9,049 nucleotides of DNA from CAYFVR01 sp046541515 (GCA_046541515.1 JBKHDD010000191.1:1-9049), one strand, 5' to 3'. Counted from the stretch's first letter, positions 1 to 8,175 are shown. Notes: a model not told the origin generated them from the letters alone. Numbers and translations are program-made.

Positions 1-93
1 GACCATGACCATCATCACGACCATGACCACGGGGACCATCATGGCCATGGGCGCCATCATGATCACGAACATGGCCATGGGCACTCCCACGGC
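1..93 (+). other. Histidine-rich metal-binding tract at the visible N-terminus of CbiK
   Basis: In the cbiK frame the first 31 codons encode 16 His plus several Asp, Gly and one Glu, in DH/GH-type alternation, followed by a basic-proline linker (RPKPKKP) into the chelatase domain. Similar His tracts occur in other cobalt and nickel chelatases and metallochaperones, for example at the C-terminus of some CbiX proteins, where they are thought to store or deliver metal. The underlying DNA is a degenerate GACCAT/GGCCAT repeat, so its length may vary between strains. The tract may continue beyond the left edge. Confidence 0.85.
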
Positions 94-897
94 CGGCCAA
101 AGCCGAAAAAACCCGGAATCCTGCTGGCGGCGTTCGGCGTGGCGATTCCCGAAGCCCGGGGCGGGCTTTCCGCCGTGGAAGAGTCGGTCCGGGAGCGGTA
201 TCCCGGCTGCGTGGTGGAATGGGCCTTTACCGCCCACAAGGTCCGTCGGAAGATGAAGCGGCGGGGATACCATGCCGTTTCCGTGGCCGAGGCCCTCTCT
301 CGCCTGCACGACGAGGGCGTGACCCATCTGGCGGTCCAGTCGCTTCACACCGTTCCCGGCGTGGAATACCATTGGACGCGAGATCAGGCCGAGGTGTATC
401 GCCATCCGCGAAAGGGATTTTTGGAGGTCCGGATGGGCGGGCCGCTGCTGGAATCCGAAGACGATCTCCAGCGAACGAGGGCCGCCCTGGCCGATTACAT
501 TCCGGCGGAGCGCAAACCGGAGGAAGCGGTGGTCCTGGTGGGACACGGCACCTACCATGCCGGCCACCAGCGGTATCTGGACTTTCAGGAATGCGTCCGC
601 CATGCCGATCCCAAGCTGTTTGTCGGCGCGCTGATGGGAAAGCCGGGGTGCGGCGAGATTCTGGAATTCCTCCAGGCGGCGGGGGCGGAACGGGTCTGGC
701 TGCTGCCGTTCATGAGCGTGGCCGGGCACCACGTCCGGGTGGACATCTACGGCGACCATCCCCGCTCCTGGAAAAGCCGCATGATCGCCGCCGGCTTTAC
801 CGTGGAAACCCGCCTCACGGGGACCTTGGAACACCCGGGCTTCCGGGACATCTGGCTGGATCATTTGCGTAAAGCGACGGCTGCGTTGATGGGGTGA
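1..897 (+). CDS. cbiK: Sirohydrochlorin cobaltochelatase, CbiK family (5' partial)
   Basis: Class II chelatase that inserts Co2+ into sirohydrochlorin on the anaerobic cobalamin route; in some sulfate reducers the family is periplasmic. The frame is open from base 1 to the TGA at 895-897, giving 298 residues with the start off the left edge. A GTG at 139 cannot be the start, because the conserved first beta strand (GILLAAFG, residues 39-46) precedes it. Family landmarks are QSLHTVPG, GHGTYH (catalytic-type His182) and VAGHHVRVD (His244). The 62-residue spacing between these histidines equals that of Salmonella His145/His207, as I recall that sequence. Two active-site neighbours differ from Salmonella CbiK: the Glu of VGAVE is Met212 here (VGALM), and the Asp before the second His is His243. 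A His-rich tract (residues 1-31) precedes the domain. Whether a signal peptide exists cannot be seen. The fold assignment is secure; the metal in vivo is inferred. Confidence 0.93.
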   Translation, partial: DHDHHHDHDHGDHHGHGRHHDHEHGHGHSHGRPKPKKPGILLAAFGVAIPEARGGLSAVEESVRERYPGCVVEWAFTAHKVRRKMKRRGYHAVSVAEALSRLHDEGVTHLAVQSLHTVPGVEYHWTRDQAEVYRHPRKGFLEVRMGGPLLESEDDLQRTRAALADYIPAERKPEEAVVLVGHGTYHAGHQRYLDFQECVRHADPKLFVGALMGKPGCGEILEFLQAAGAERVWLLPFMSVAGHHVRVDIYGDHPRSWKSRMIAAGFTVETRLTGTLEHPGFRDIWLDHLRKATAALMG

Positions 898-1087
898 CGC
901 CGGGACGCCGCGAAGGGGGGACGCGGGGCGGAATCAGCTTTCCTTTCCCGTCTCTCCCCCCTCCGTGCCTCCCCTTCCCCGCGTCCTGCCATCCGCCCTT
1001 CCCCGCGTCTCCACGTCCTTCTGTCCGGAAAACCATGGCCCATCCCGTCGAATTTTGATAGGGCGATAGGCGGAAGGACCAAACCCC
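898..1087. repeat. Repetitive G/C-skewed spacer between cbiK and topB
   Basis: This spacer holds no gene. The top strand is strongly pyrimidine-rich from about 940 to 1020. A 14-nt direct repeat, CCCTTCCCCGCGTC, occurs at 972-985 and 996-1009 (24-nt period). GGACGCGGGG at 919-928 is an exact inverted match to CCCCGCGTCC at 977-986, so a long-loop stem is possible. The GACGCGGGGA wording recalls short degenerate repeats found between genes in some cyanobacteria and other bacteria; that similarity is from memory. No convincing topB promoter was seen. Confidence 0.55.
1072..1078 (+). promoter_or_regulatory. topB ribosome binding site
   Basis: GGAAGGA ends 9 nt before the ATG at 1088. This supports that start, which also places the TOPRIM-domain motif LTEKPSVG at the usual extreme N-terminus. 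Confidence 0.6.
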
Positions 1088-3568
1088 ATGACCACCCTGA
1101 TTCTCACCGAAAAACCCTCCGTGGGCCGGGATTTCGCCAAGGCGCTGGGCGCGCGGACCAAAGGCGACGGCTATCTGGAAGGCGACGGCCTGTTGGTGAC
1201 CTGGACCGTGGGCCACCTGCTGGAGCTGCTGGAGCCGGCCGCCTACGATCCCCGCTGGAAACGCTGGAGCCTGGAGAGTCTGCCGATTCTGCCGGACCGG
1301 TTCCGCTATCGGCCCATTCCCAAAAGCCGCAAACAGCTCCGGATCGTCCGCGATCTGCTGCGGGACCGGCGGCCGGATCGGATCGTCATCGCCACCGACG
1401 CCGGGCGGGAGGGGGAGCTGATCGCCCGGACGGTGCTGGACCACGCCAAGGCGTCCGCGCCGGAGCGATTGCACCGCTTTTGGACCAGCCAGGCCCTGAC
1501 GCCGGAGGTGATTCGAAAAGGCATGGCCGGCCTGCGCCCCGCCGGGGAGTTCGATCGGCTGTGGCGGGCGGGGCAGGCGCGCCAGTACGCCGACTGGCTG
1601 GTGGGCATGAACGGCACCCGGGCCGCCACCCGGCGCATGGGCGATCTGTTCAGCGTGGGCCGCGTCCAGACGGCGGCCCTGGCCTTGATCGTGGATCGGC
1701 GGCGGGAGCGGGAGAATTTCACGCCCGAGCCGTTCTGGGTGCTGCGGGTCCATTTCCGGAATCCCAAGGGGGAATGGTGGGGAAGTTGGTTTCGGGGCCA
1801 CCAGACGCGGTTTCCGACCGAAGCCGAGGGCCGGAAAGTGGCCGGGCTTGTCCCGGTGGGATCGGTCGGAACGGTCCAGTCGGTCAAGCGCGAGAAAAAG
1901 AAGCAGGCCCCGCCGCCGCTGTTTTCCCTGACCCTGCTCCAGCGGGAGGCCAACCGGCGCTTCGGGTTTTCCGCCAAGAAGACGCTGAACGCCGCCCAAC
2001 GGCTCTACGAAGGGCTGAAATGCCTTTCCTATCCCCGGACCGATTCCACCGTGCTGGGCAGCGAGGGCGTGGAGTTGGCCCAAAAACTGGTGGATCGGCT
2101 ATCCGGCGAGTATCCCGGGACCTTCGCCGGGGTCGAGCGGGGATTGATTTCTGCCAACAACCGGCGCGTCTTCAACGACGCCAAGCTCACCGATCACCAC
2201 GCCCTGATCCCCATGGCGCCGCTGCCGGATCGAGCGTCGCCCGACGACCGGAAAATCTACGAACTGGTCCTGCGGCGCTTCGCGGCGGCCTTCCATCCCG
2301 ATTGCGAATACGAACGGACCGAGGTGATTACCGCCGTCTCCGGGGAAACCTTCCGGACGGTGGGCAAGCGGATTCTCGTCCCCGGCTGGAAATCGGTTTA
2401 CGCCGACGAACCGGCGGCAAAAAAGGGCGATTCCGACGAGGAGGAGGCCGAAAATCTTCCGCCGCTGGAAGCGGACGATCCCGCCGAGGTCCAAGAAACC
2501 GATCTGAAGAAAAAGCAGACGCAACCCCCGCCGGAATACACCGAGGCCCTGCTGCTGAAGGAGATGACCAATCCCGCCCGGTACGTGACCGAGGCGGAGT
2601 TGAAGCGGATTTTCCGGGGCGAGGTGGGGCTGGGGACCCAGGCCACCCGGGCACAGATCATCGAAACGCTGCTGACCCGAAAATACGTCCGGCGGCAAAA
2701 AAAACACCTCGTCGCCACCGACAAGGGCTGCCGCCTCATCGAAACCCTGCGTCGGTTCCCAAATGCCCGGGTGCTGGCCTCGCCCGAGGAGACCGCCCGC
2801 TGGGAAGGCCAGCTCCACCGGATTGCCCAGGGCCAGGGTTCCGAAATCGAATTTTTGAACGCCATCCGACATCTCGTGGAGGGAATTGTGACCGACTTCA
2901 AGAACGGAACGCCCACATCGGCCGCGCCCGACGGGCCGCCCCCGGACGCCAAGGCCGGGAAGCCGAACTATACGCCGCTGGGAAAATGCCCGGCCTGCGG
3001 GGGAACGATCATCGAGGGCAAGCGCGGCTTCGGCTGCGCCAACTGGAAAGAGGCCGACGGCGCCTGCCGTTTCGTGGTCTGGAAATCCATCGCCGGACGG
3101 GACCTGGCCCCGGCGGAGATGACCGAATTGCTGGAGAAGGGAGAGATCGGGCCGCTGGAGGGATTCACCTCCAAGAAGGGCAACGCCTTTTCCGCCAAGC
3201 TGAAGCTGGAACAGGACGAAGAAGGCAAGTGGAAGGCCGCCTTCGTGTTTCCGGACGCCGGCGGGGAGCCGCTGGGCAAATGTCCGGCCTGCGGCGGGGA
3301 CGTGGTTCCCGGCCCCCGGGGCTACGGCTGCGCCAAGTGGCGGGAGGAGGACGGCGGCTGCAAGTTCGTGATCTGGAAAACCGTGGCCCAGAAGGAGCTG
3401 ACCGAGGAGGTGGCCAAGCAGTTGCTGGAACGGGGCGTCACCGACGAGCTGTTCGGCTTCATCTCCCGCAAGGGCAACGCTTTTTCCGCCAAGTTGCGGC
3501 TGGAGAAGGACGAATCGGGGAAATACAAAACGGTGTTCGAGTTTCCGGATCGGCCGCGGTTTGGCTGA
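1088..3568 (+). CDS. topB: DNA topoisomerase III (type IA)
   Basis: Single-strand passing topoisomerase of 826 residues that decatenates and resolves recombination or replication intermediates in the cytoplasm. The TOPRIM domain is N-terminal, with LTEKPSVG (metal-binding Glu8) and DAGREGE (Asp104, Glu108, Glu110). The middle position of the usual DxDxE is Gly, a variant I recall as common in TopB. The active-site tyrosine is Tyr315 in SYPRTDST, close to Tyr328 of E. coli TopB. A charged, low-complexity linker covers about 440-478. GLGTQATRAQIIETL (around 535) is the conserved motif of the central domain. The C-terminus has two near-identical repeats of the topoisomerase C-terminal type, each a four-Cys zinc ribbon with spacing C-X2-C-X12-C-X9-C (Cys634/637/650/660 and 732/735/748/758), each followed by a KKGNAFSAKL or RKGNAFSAKL segment. 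It lies 190 nt after cbiK and is probably transcribed separately. No mobile-element partner genes are visible, so a chromosomal rather than conjugative-type TopB is likelier. Confidence 0.96.
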   Translation: MTTLILTEKPSVGRDFAKALGARTKGDGYLEGDGLLVTWTVGHLLELLEPAAYDPRWKRWSLESLPILPDRFRYRPIPKSRKQLRIVRDLLRDRRPDRIVIATDAGREGELIARTVLDHAKASAPERLHRFWTSQALTPEVIRKGMAGLRPAGEFDRLWRAGQARQYADWLVGMNGTRAATRRMGDLFSVGRVQTAALALIVDRRRERENFTPEPFWVLRVHFRNPKGEWWGSWFRGHQTRFPTEAEGRKVAGLVPVGSVGTVQSVKREKKKQAPPPLFSLTLLQREANRRFGFSAKKTLNAAQRLYEGLKCLSYPRTDSTVLGSEGVELAQKLVDRLSGEYPGTFAGVERGLISANNRRVFNDAKLTDHHALIPMAPLPDRASPDDRKIYELVLRRFAAAFHPDCEYERTEVITAVSGETFRTVGKRILVPGWKSVYADEPAAKKGDSDEEEAENLPPLEADDPAEVQETDLKKKQTQPPPEYTEALLLKEMTNPARYVTEAELKRIFRGEVGLGTQATRAQIIETLLTRKYVRRQKKHLVATDKGCRLIETLRRFPNARVLASPEETARWEGQLHRIAQGQGSEIEFLNAIRHLVEGIVTDFKNGTPTSAAPDGPPPDAKAGKPNYTPLGKCPACGGTIIEGKRGFGCANWKEADGACRFVVWKSIAGRDLAPAEMTELLEKGEIGPLEGFTSKKGNAFSAKLKLEQDEEGKWKAAFVFPDAGGEPLGKCPACGGDVVPGPRGYGCAKWREEDGGCKFVIWKTVAQKELTEEVAKQLLERGVTDELFGFISRKGNAFSAKLRLEKDESGKYKTVFEFPDRPRFG

Positions 3569-3619
3569 GGACCGGGCCGGAGAAATCCCCCCAATGAAAA
3601 GGCGCCCGGTGCCGTCGTT

Positions 3620-3666
3620 GGCAACCCAAACGGGCCGTAGCTTTTTCTGCGGCCCGTTTGGTTGCC
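3620..3666 (+). terminator. Long hairpin downstream of topB
   Basis: GGCAA-(C)-CCAAACGGGCCG pairs with CGGCCCGTTTGG-TTGCC, a 17-bp stem with one bulged C. It can extend inward by TAG/CTG, including one G-T wobble, to a CTTTTT loop. It starts about 50 nt after the topB stop. No T-tract follows, so it is either a weak terminator or a 3' end-stabilising structure rather than a canonical intrinsic terminator. Confidence 0.6.
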
Positions 3667-3681
3667 TTCGCTCCGTCGCGT

Positions 3682-3710
3682 TTGAATTTTCCAGACGAAC
3701 GGGGTATATT
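3682..3710 (+). promoter_or_regulatory. Sigma70-like promoter for the Uma2 gene
   Basis: TTGAAT (3682-3687), a 17-nt spacer and TATATT (3705-3710). This matches the consensus at 4/6 and 5/6 positions with optimal spacing. Predicted transcription starts near 3717, leaving about an 88-nt leader before the ATG at 3805. It lies directly after the topB hairpin, where base composition becomes AT-rich. Confidence 0.55.
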
Positions 3711-3804
3711 TTCAAAATGTGATGGAATAAGCAACGCGTAATTTTGAATTCGAAAACGGCATTTTGGAGTTGAACGCCGAAACATTGGCAAGGGGAGCCC
3801 ATCC

Positions 3805-4407
3805 ATGGTCCTATCCCAAGAAAAGCGCAGGATGACCCCGGCGGAATACCTCGAATTTGAAAGAACCTCCGAAACCAAGCACGAGTACTTTGATGGCGAA
3901 GTCTTCGCCATGGCAGGGGCAAAGCCGAATCACAATCTGATCAATGCCAACCTTATCTCAGAGTTAAGGAATCGTATGGTCGCCGACGAATCGACCTGCC
4001 GGGTTTATCCAAGCGATCAACGGATAAAGATAGAAGCGATAGAGAAATACACCTATCCGGATATATCCATTGCGTGCGAGAATATTGAGTTTGAAGACGA
4101 TTCCATACCCTCGCTGCTGAATCCCGTGGTCATTATCGAGATTCTTTCAGAATCCACCGAGGCCTATGACAGGGGAAAGAAGTTTACGCATTACCGGCTG
4201 ATTCCCTCGCTTCGGGAATATTTGCTGGTCTCGCAAGATCATTGCCAGGTAGAAACGTATATGCGGAGCGAGGTCGGCCGGTGGATATACTCTTCGAGCG
4301 AAAGCCTGGAAAATAAAATTAAAATAGAGTCTATTGATTGCGATCTATCATTGTCTGAAATTTACCGGTGGATCGAGTTTGAGGATGGCGATTCGATTGG
4401 CCGATAG
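3805..4407 (+). CDS. Uma2-family (DUF820) PD-(D/E)XK nuclease-fold protein
   Basis: This 200-residue protein has the normal length for the family. Visible Uma2 hallmarks, in order, are MTPAEYLEFE, HEYFDGEVFAMAG (27-38), the HN...L helix (43-50), YPDISIAC with acidic Asp86, VVIIEILSEST with Glu112, a D-RGKK-YR helix and the EYLLVSQD strand. Asp86 and Glu112 match the conserved acidic residues of the restriction-endonuclease-like fold. The biological role of Uma2 proteins is poorly known; many genomes carry numerous dispersed copies, and no substrate can be inferred. The start is supported by AGGGGAG at 3791-3797, 7 nt before the ATG. The coding region is markedly AT-richer (sampled at about 43% GC) than both neighbours, suggesting horizontal origin. 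It is monocistronic and converges with nadE. Confidence 0.9.
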   Translation: MVLSQEKRRMTPAEYLEFERTSETKHEYFDGEVFAMAGAKPNHNLINANLISELRNRMVADESTCRVYPSDQRIKIEAIEKYTYPDISIACENIEFEDDSIPSLLNPVVIIEILSESTEAYDRGKKFTHYRLIPSLREYLLVSQDHCQVETYMRSEVGRWIYSSSESLENKIKIESIDCDLSLSEIYRWIEFEDGDSIGR

Positions 4408-4412
4408 GGCAA

Positions 4413-4473
4413 AATGCAGGCCCCGTGTCTCTGTGGTCAACCGGGCGGGGCCGGATTTCATCCACCCTGCATT
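4413..4473. terminator. Stem-loop region between convergent uma2 and nadE
   Basis: Two nested inverted repeats overlap here: outer AATGCAGG (4413-4420) with CCTGCATT (4466-4473), and inner GGCCCCG (4419-4425) with CGGGGCC (4446-4452). On the minus strand the inner stem is followed by TGCATTTT, giving a modest candidate terminator for nadE. On the plus strand no T-tract follows. The location, in the 77-nt gap between convergent stop codons, fits a shared terminator. Confidence 0.4.
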
Positions 4474-4484
4474 CTTCGTAAACT

Positions 4485-6551
<2,067 letters not shown>

Positions 6552-6563
6552 GGGCGCGCCGGA

Positions 6564-6917
6564 CTATTTCCGGACGACCATGGGGCCCATGGGCCGGCCG
6601 CCCATCAAATGCATGTGGAGGTGGAAGACCTCCTGGCCGCCGTGCTTGTTGCAATTGACAATGAGCCGGTAGCCGTTTTCGGCGATGCCCTCGTCCGCCG
6701 CGATTTTGGCGGCCACGGTGAACAGATGGCCCACGAGCTGTTCGTCTTCCGGCTGGACGTCGTTGACGGTGGGGATCGTCTTGTTGGGGACGATGAGGAC
6801 GTGGGTGGGGGCCTGGGGGCTGATGTCGCGGAACGCGGTGACGGTTTCGTCCTGGTACACGATGTCCGACGGAATCTTGCCGTTGATGATTTTGGTGAAG
6901 ATGGTTTCTTCCGACAT
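6564..6917 (-). CDS. HIT-family nucleotide hydrolase (Hint/PKCI branch)
   Basis: A 117-residue histidine-triad protein. Hint enzymes hydrolyse nucleoside 5'-phosphoramidates and aminoacyl-adenylates to NMP; they are cytosolic dimers. The sequence shows the branch signature from the N-terminus: IFTKIINGKIPSDIVYQDE, AFRDISPQAPTHVLIVP, NGYRLIVNCNKHGGQ and the triad HLHMHLMGGRPMGPM. His99, His101 and His103 form the triad, with His101 the expected nucleophile. Length and motif order are standard. Its stop is 12 nt before nadE, so the two very probably share a transcript. The pairing could be functional (AMP-NH2 or adenylate clean-up beside an adenylating enzyme), but that is inference. Confidence 0.95.
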   Translation of the reverse strand: MSEETIFTKIINGKIPSDIVYQDETVTAFRDISPQAPTHVLIVPNKTIPTVNDVQPEDEQLVGHLFTVAAKIAADEGIAENGYRLIVNCNKHGGQEVFHLHMHLMGGRPMGPMVVRK

Positions 6918-6923
6918 GGGGCG

Positions 6924-6928
6924 CCTCC
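6924..6928 (-). promoter_or_regulatory. Ribosome binding site of the HIT gene
   Basis: GGAGG on the minus strand, 6 nt before the ATG at 6917. It is a strong site and fixes this start. Confidence 0.7.
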
Positions 6929-6994
6929 GGAATCGGGGGAAATGGGGACGCGGCGGGGCGGACCGAACGGGGCGGGCGACCCGCCGCCGTTGGT

Positions 6995-7023
6995 ACCCTA
7001 TCCAGCTTTTTCCGGAGCGTCAA
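6995..7023 (-). promoter_or_regulatory. Candidate promoter of the HIT-nadE operon
   Basis: On the minus strand TTGACG (7018-7023), a 17-nt spacer and TAGGGT (6995-7000): a near-perfect -35 and a weak -10. Transcription would begin near 6988, leaving about a 70-nt leader that starts with a small perfect hairpin (GGCGGG/CCCGCC, 6971-6985). It sits just downstream of the terminator that ends the SLOG gene. Confidence 0.4.
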
Positions 7024-7079
7024 GCCGCCGGAATCGGTGAATTTCTCCCCGGCCGGGAAGGGAACGGCGGGAAAGAGCG

Positions 7080-7104
7080 CCGGCCGGAGGAATCCTCCGG
7101 CCGG
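7080..7104 (-). terminator. Hairpin terminator after the SLOG-like gene
   Basis: CCGGCCGGAGGA and TCCTCCGGCCGG form a perfect 12-bp inverted repeat around a single base; in practice this is a 10-bp stem with a 5-nt loop. It begins 11 nt after the gene's stop. Downstream on the minus strand comes CGCTCTTTCC, a weak T-tract. It separates this gene from the HIT-nadE unit. Confidence 0.65.
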
Positions 7105-7115
7105 TTCGCCGGCGA

Positions 7116-7679
7116 TCAGCCGTCGGCCGGTCCGAAGGAGCGGATGAAGAGCTGGTGGATCGCTTCCTTGCCGTCTTCGGTCAGGTTTCGGGTGCCGGTG
7201 CCCACGAAGGATTTTCCCTCGATTTTCGGCTCGTCCGCCACCCACTGATGGTCCTTCCACGTGAACCAGCCCTTGCGGTCCTGATCGTAGACGCTCACCG
7301 GTCGGTTGAACAGCCGGGCCAGCTCCACGCCCCAGCCGGTGCCGCCCTTGACGGTGTCGTCCGGCTGAATCCATCCGATGGCGAAGACCTGGTAGCCGTT
7401 GTTGACCATGTGGAAGATGGACTGGATGACCTTTCGGATTTTGTCCAGCCGCGCGTAGGTGCGGCCCATCCGCTTGGAGACGATCTCCATGCTGATGTCG
7501 CCTTTTTTCAGTTCCTCGTCGGTGAGAACCTGGAGGCCCCGGTCCCGCTCCAGACTGGTGCGGCCCTCGAAGGAATAGTTCACCTCGCCCAGGCCCCAGC
7601 ACTCCGCGTGGCGGCCGAACTCCGCCTCGGCGCCCTTGTGGCCGCCGCTGTACAGCACGATATCGGATCGATCCGTCAT
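7116..7679 (-). CDS. SLOG/LOG-like Rossmann-fold hypothetical protein
   Basis: A 187-residue cytoplasmic-looking protein with no signal peptide or membrane segment. It opens with a beta strand and glycine turn, DIVLYSGGHKGAEAEFG (6-22), as in SLOG-superfamily proteins and a family of phage and bacterial hypotheticals I recall. A helix with conserved RMGR (70-73) follows. Then come a strand (YQVFAIGW, 96-103), the glycine-rich turn KGGTGWGVELA (111-121), VYDQDRKGWF (130-139) and a C-terminal GTGTRNLTEDGKEAI (160-174). SLOG domains bind nucleotides or nucleotide derivatives; ligand and activity here are unknown. The ATG at 7679 has AAGGAG 9 nt upstream. A longer reading from a TTG at 7766 would translate through a terminator hairpin and adds nothing conserved, so I reject it. 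It is a single-gene unit upstream of HIT-nadE. Confidence 0.72.
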   Translation of the reverse strand: MTDRSDIVLYSGGHKGAEAEFGRHAECWGLGEVNYSFEGRTSLERDRGLQVLTDEELKKGDISMEIVSKRMGRTYARLDKIRKVIQSIFHMVNNGYQVFAIGWIQPDDTVKGGTGWGVELARLFNRPVSVYDQDRKGWFTWKDHQWVADEPKIEGKSFVGTGTRNLTEDGKEAIHQLFIRSFGPADG

Positions 7680-7688
7680 GATACTCGA

Positions 7689-7694
7689 CTCCTT
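7689..7694 (-). promoter_or_regulatory. Ribosome binding site fixing the SLOG-like start
   Basis: AAGGAG on the minus strand, 9 nt from the ATG at 7679. This is the reason to prefer that start over the upstream TTG at 7766. Confidence 0.7.
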
Positions 7695-7727
7695 TTCCCA
7701 ATGATTTGAAATTTCGAAGATAAGACC

Positions 7728-7759
7728 AAAAAAATCGCGGCGCCACCGGCTCGCCGCGA
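7728..7759 (-). terminator. Intrinsic terminator or attenuator upstream of the SLOG-like gene
   Basis: On the minus strand TCGCGGCG, a 9-nt loop and CGCCGCGA are followed immediately by seven T (7734-7728). This is a canonical rho-independent terminator ending about 48 nt before the SLOG ATG. It either stops transcription arriving from the right-hand genes or works as an attenuator in the SLOG leader. Nearby leader bases, such as GCGCCGG upstream, could pair with part of the 3' arm. Confidence 0.75.
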
Positions 7760-7802
7760 AAACCAATTCCTCCGCCGCAAAACCGGCGCAGTGAGTTTGG
7801 CC

Positions 7803-7830
7803 ACATTAACACCGATTTTTCATTTGGCAA
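7803..7830 (-). promoter_or_regulatory. Weak candidate promoter of the SLOG-like gene
   Basis: On the minus strand TTGCCA (7825-7830), a 16-nt spacer and TAATGT (7803-7808): good -35, poor -10. If used, the leader is about 117 nt and passes through the terminator at 7728-7759. It is the best candidate I found. A promoter between the terminator and the ATG cannot be excluded. Confidence 0.3.
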
Positions 7831-7921
7831 GTGAGAGGGTGGAAAAAAGGGGGTTTCCAATGAAATTTGAATGGGAGGCGGATGGGCTGTTTATTTCGGA
7901 GAGAGATTGGGCTTTTCCCGG

Positions 7922-7944
7922 GAATCAACTTTCCAGGTTGATTC
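7922..7944 (-). terminator. Hairpin just after the small ORF
   Basis: GAATCAAC (7922-7929) and GTTGATTC (7937-7944) form a perfect 8-bp stem with a 7-nt loop, 15 nt beyond the stop of the 7960-8112 ORF. There is no T-tract on the minus strand. It may end or protect that short transcript. Confidence 0.4.
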
Positions 7945-7959
7945 TTGGGGGATGGTATT

Positions 7960-8112
7960 TCATGGCCGGAAGGCGGGATCGCGGCCAGGGCTCGGGTCTC
8001 GCAGTCCCTCAAAATCCGAATCCATGATTTCAATTCCCTCCTCCTCGATCTTCCTTCGAAAAGCCATCACGAGTTCCCAGAAGTCTCTGCGGTTTTCTCC
8101 AATTTTTTTCAT
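7960..8112 (-). CDS. Small antitoxin-like hypothetical protein (50 aa)
   Basis: The ORF runs from ATG at 8112 to TGA at 7960; an in-frame ATG at 8121 would add three residues. The product begins MKKIGENRRDFWELVMAFRR, continues through an acidic stretch (KIEEEGIEIMDSDFEG, 21-36) and ends LRDPSPGRDPAFRP. The FW-LV--FR helix, the acid-rich middle with D-F-G, and the R-D--SPGRD tail resemble, from memory, short proteins of cyanobacteria and other bacteria ending in VRDRSPGREV. Some of those sit beside PIN-domain toxins. No toxin gene lies next to it here, so it could be an orphan antitoxin, a remnant, or unrelated. The ribosome binding site is weak (GAAGA about 9 nt upstream). A hairpin follows at 7922-7944. 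The protein-like composition is the main support. Confidence 0.5.
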   Translation of the reverse strand: MKKIGENRRDFWELVMAFRRKIEEEGIEIMDSDFEGLRDPSPGRDPAFRP

Positions 8113-8175
8113 AATCGTCATTCTTCATAGGCACCATCCATGGAATCTATGCATTTTTCTTGAAGGAAATAATGA

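Noticed and set aside
1..93. DNA tandem repeat or CRISPR-like array at the left edge
   Set aside because: The hexamer-like pattern is explained by alternating Asp-His and Gly-His codons in the cbiK frame; there are no spacers.
139..141. GTG as the start of cbiK
   Set aside because: It falls inside the conserved GILLAAFGVAIPE strand-loop; in-frame coding continues to the left edge.
815..2083. 422-codon minus-strand open frame
   Set aside because: Overlaps cbiK and topB in antisense; Pro/Gly/Arg-rich with no conserved motif.
1480..3597. 705-codon plus-strand frame overlapping topB
   Set aside because: Arg/Gly/Ala-rich out-of-frame translation of topB; the zinc ribbons and catalytic tyrosine are in the other frame.
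2099..3922. 607-codon minus-strand open frame
   Set aside because: It lies opposite topB and the start of uma2 and crosses the topB hairpin; it has no domain signal.
7680..7766. 29-residue N-terminal extension of the SLOG-like protein from a TTG codon
   Set aside because: The extension would cover the terminator hairpin, has GGAGG only 2 nt from the TTG, and adds no conserved residues; the ATG at 7679 has a proper AAGGAG.
7791..8033. Short ORFs on both strands, 75-78 codons
   Set aside because: Composition is not protein-like and there are no ribosome binding sites; they cover the candidate SLOG promoter and the small-ORF hairpin.
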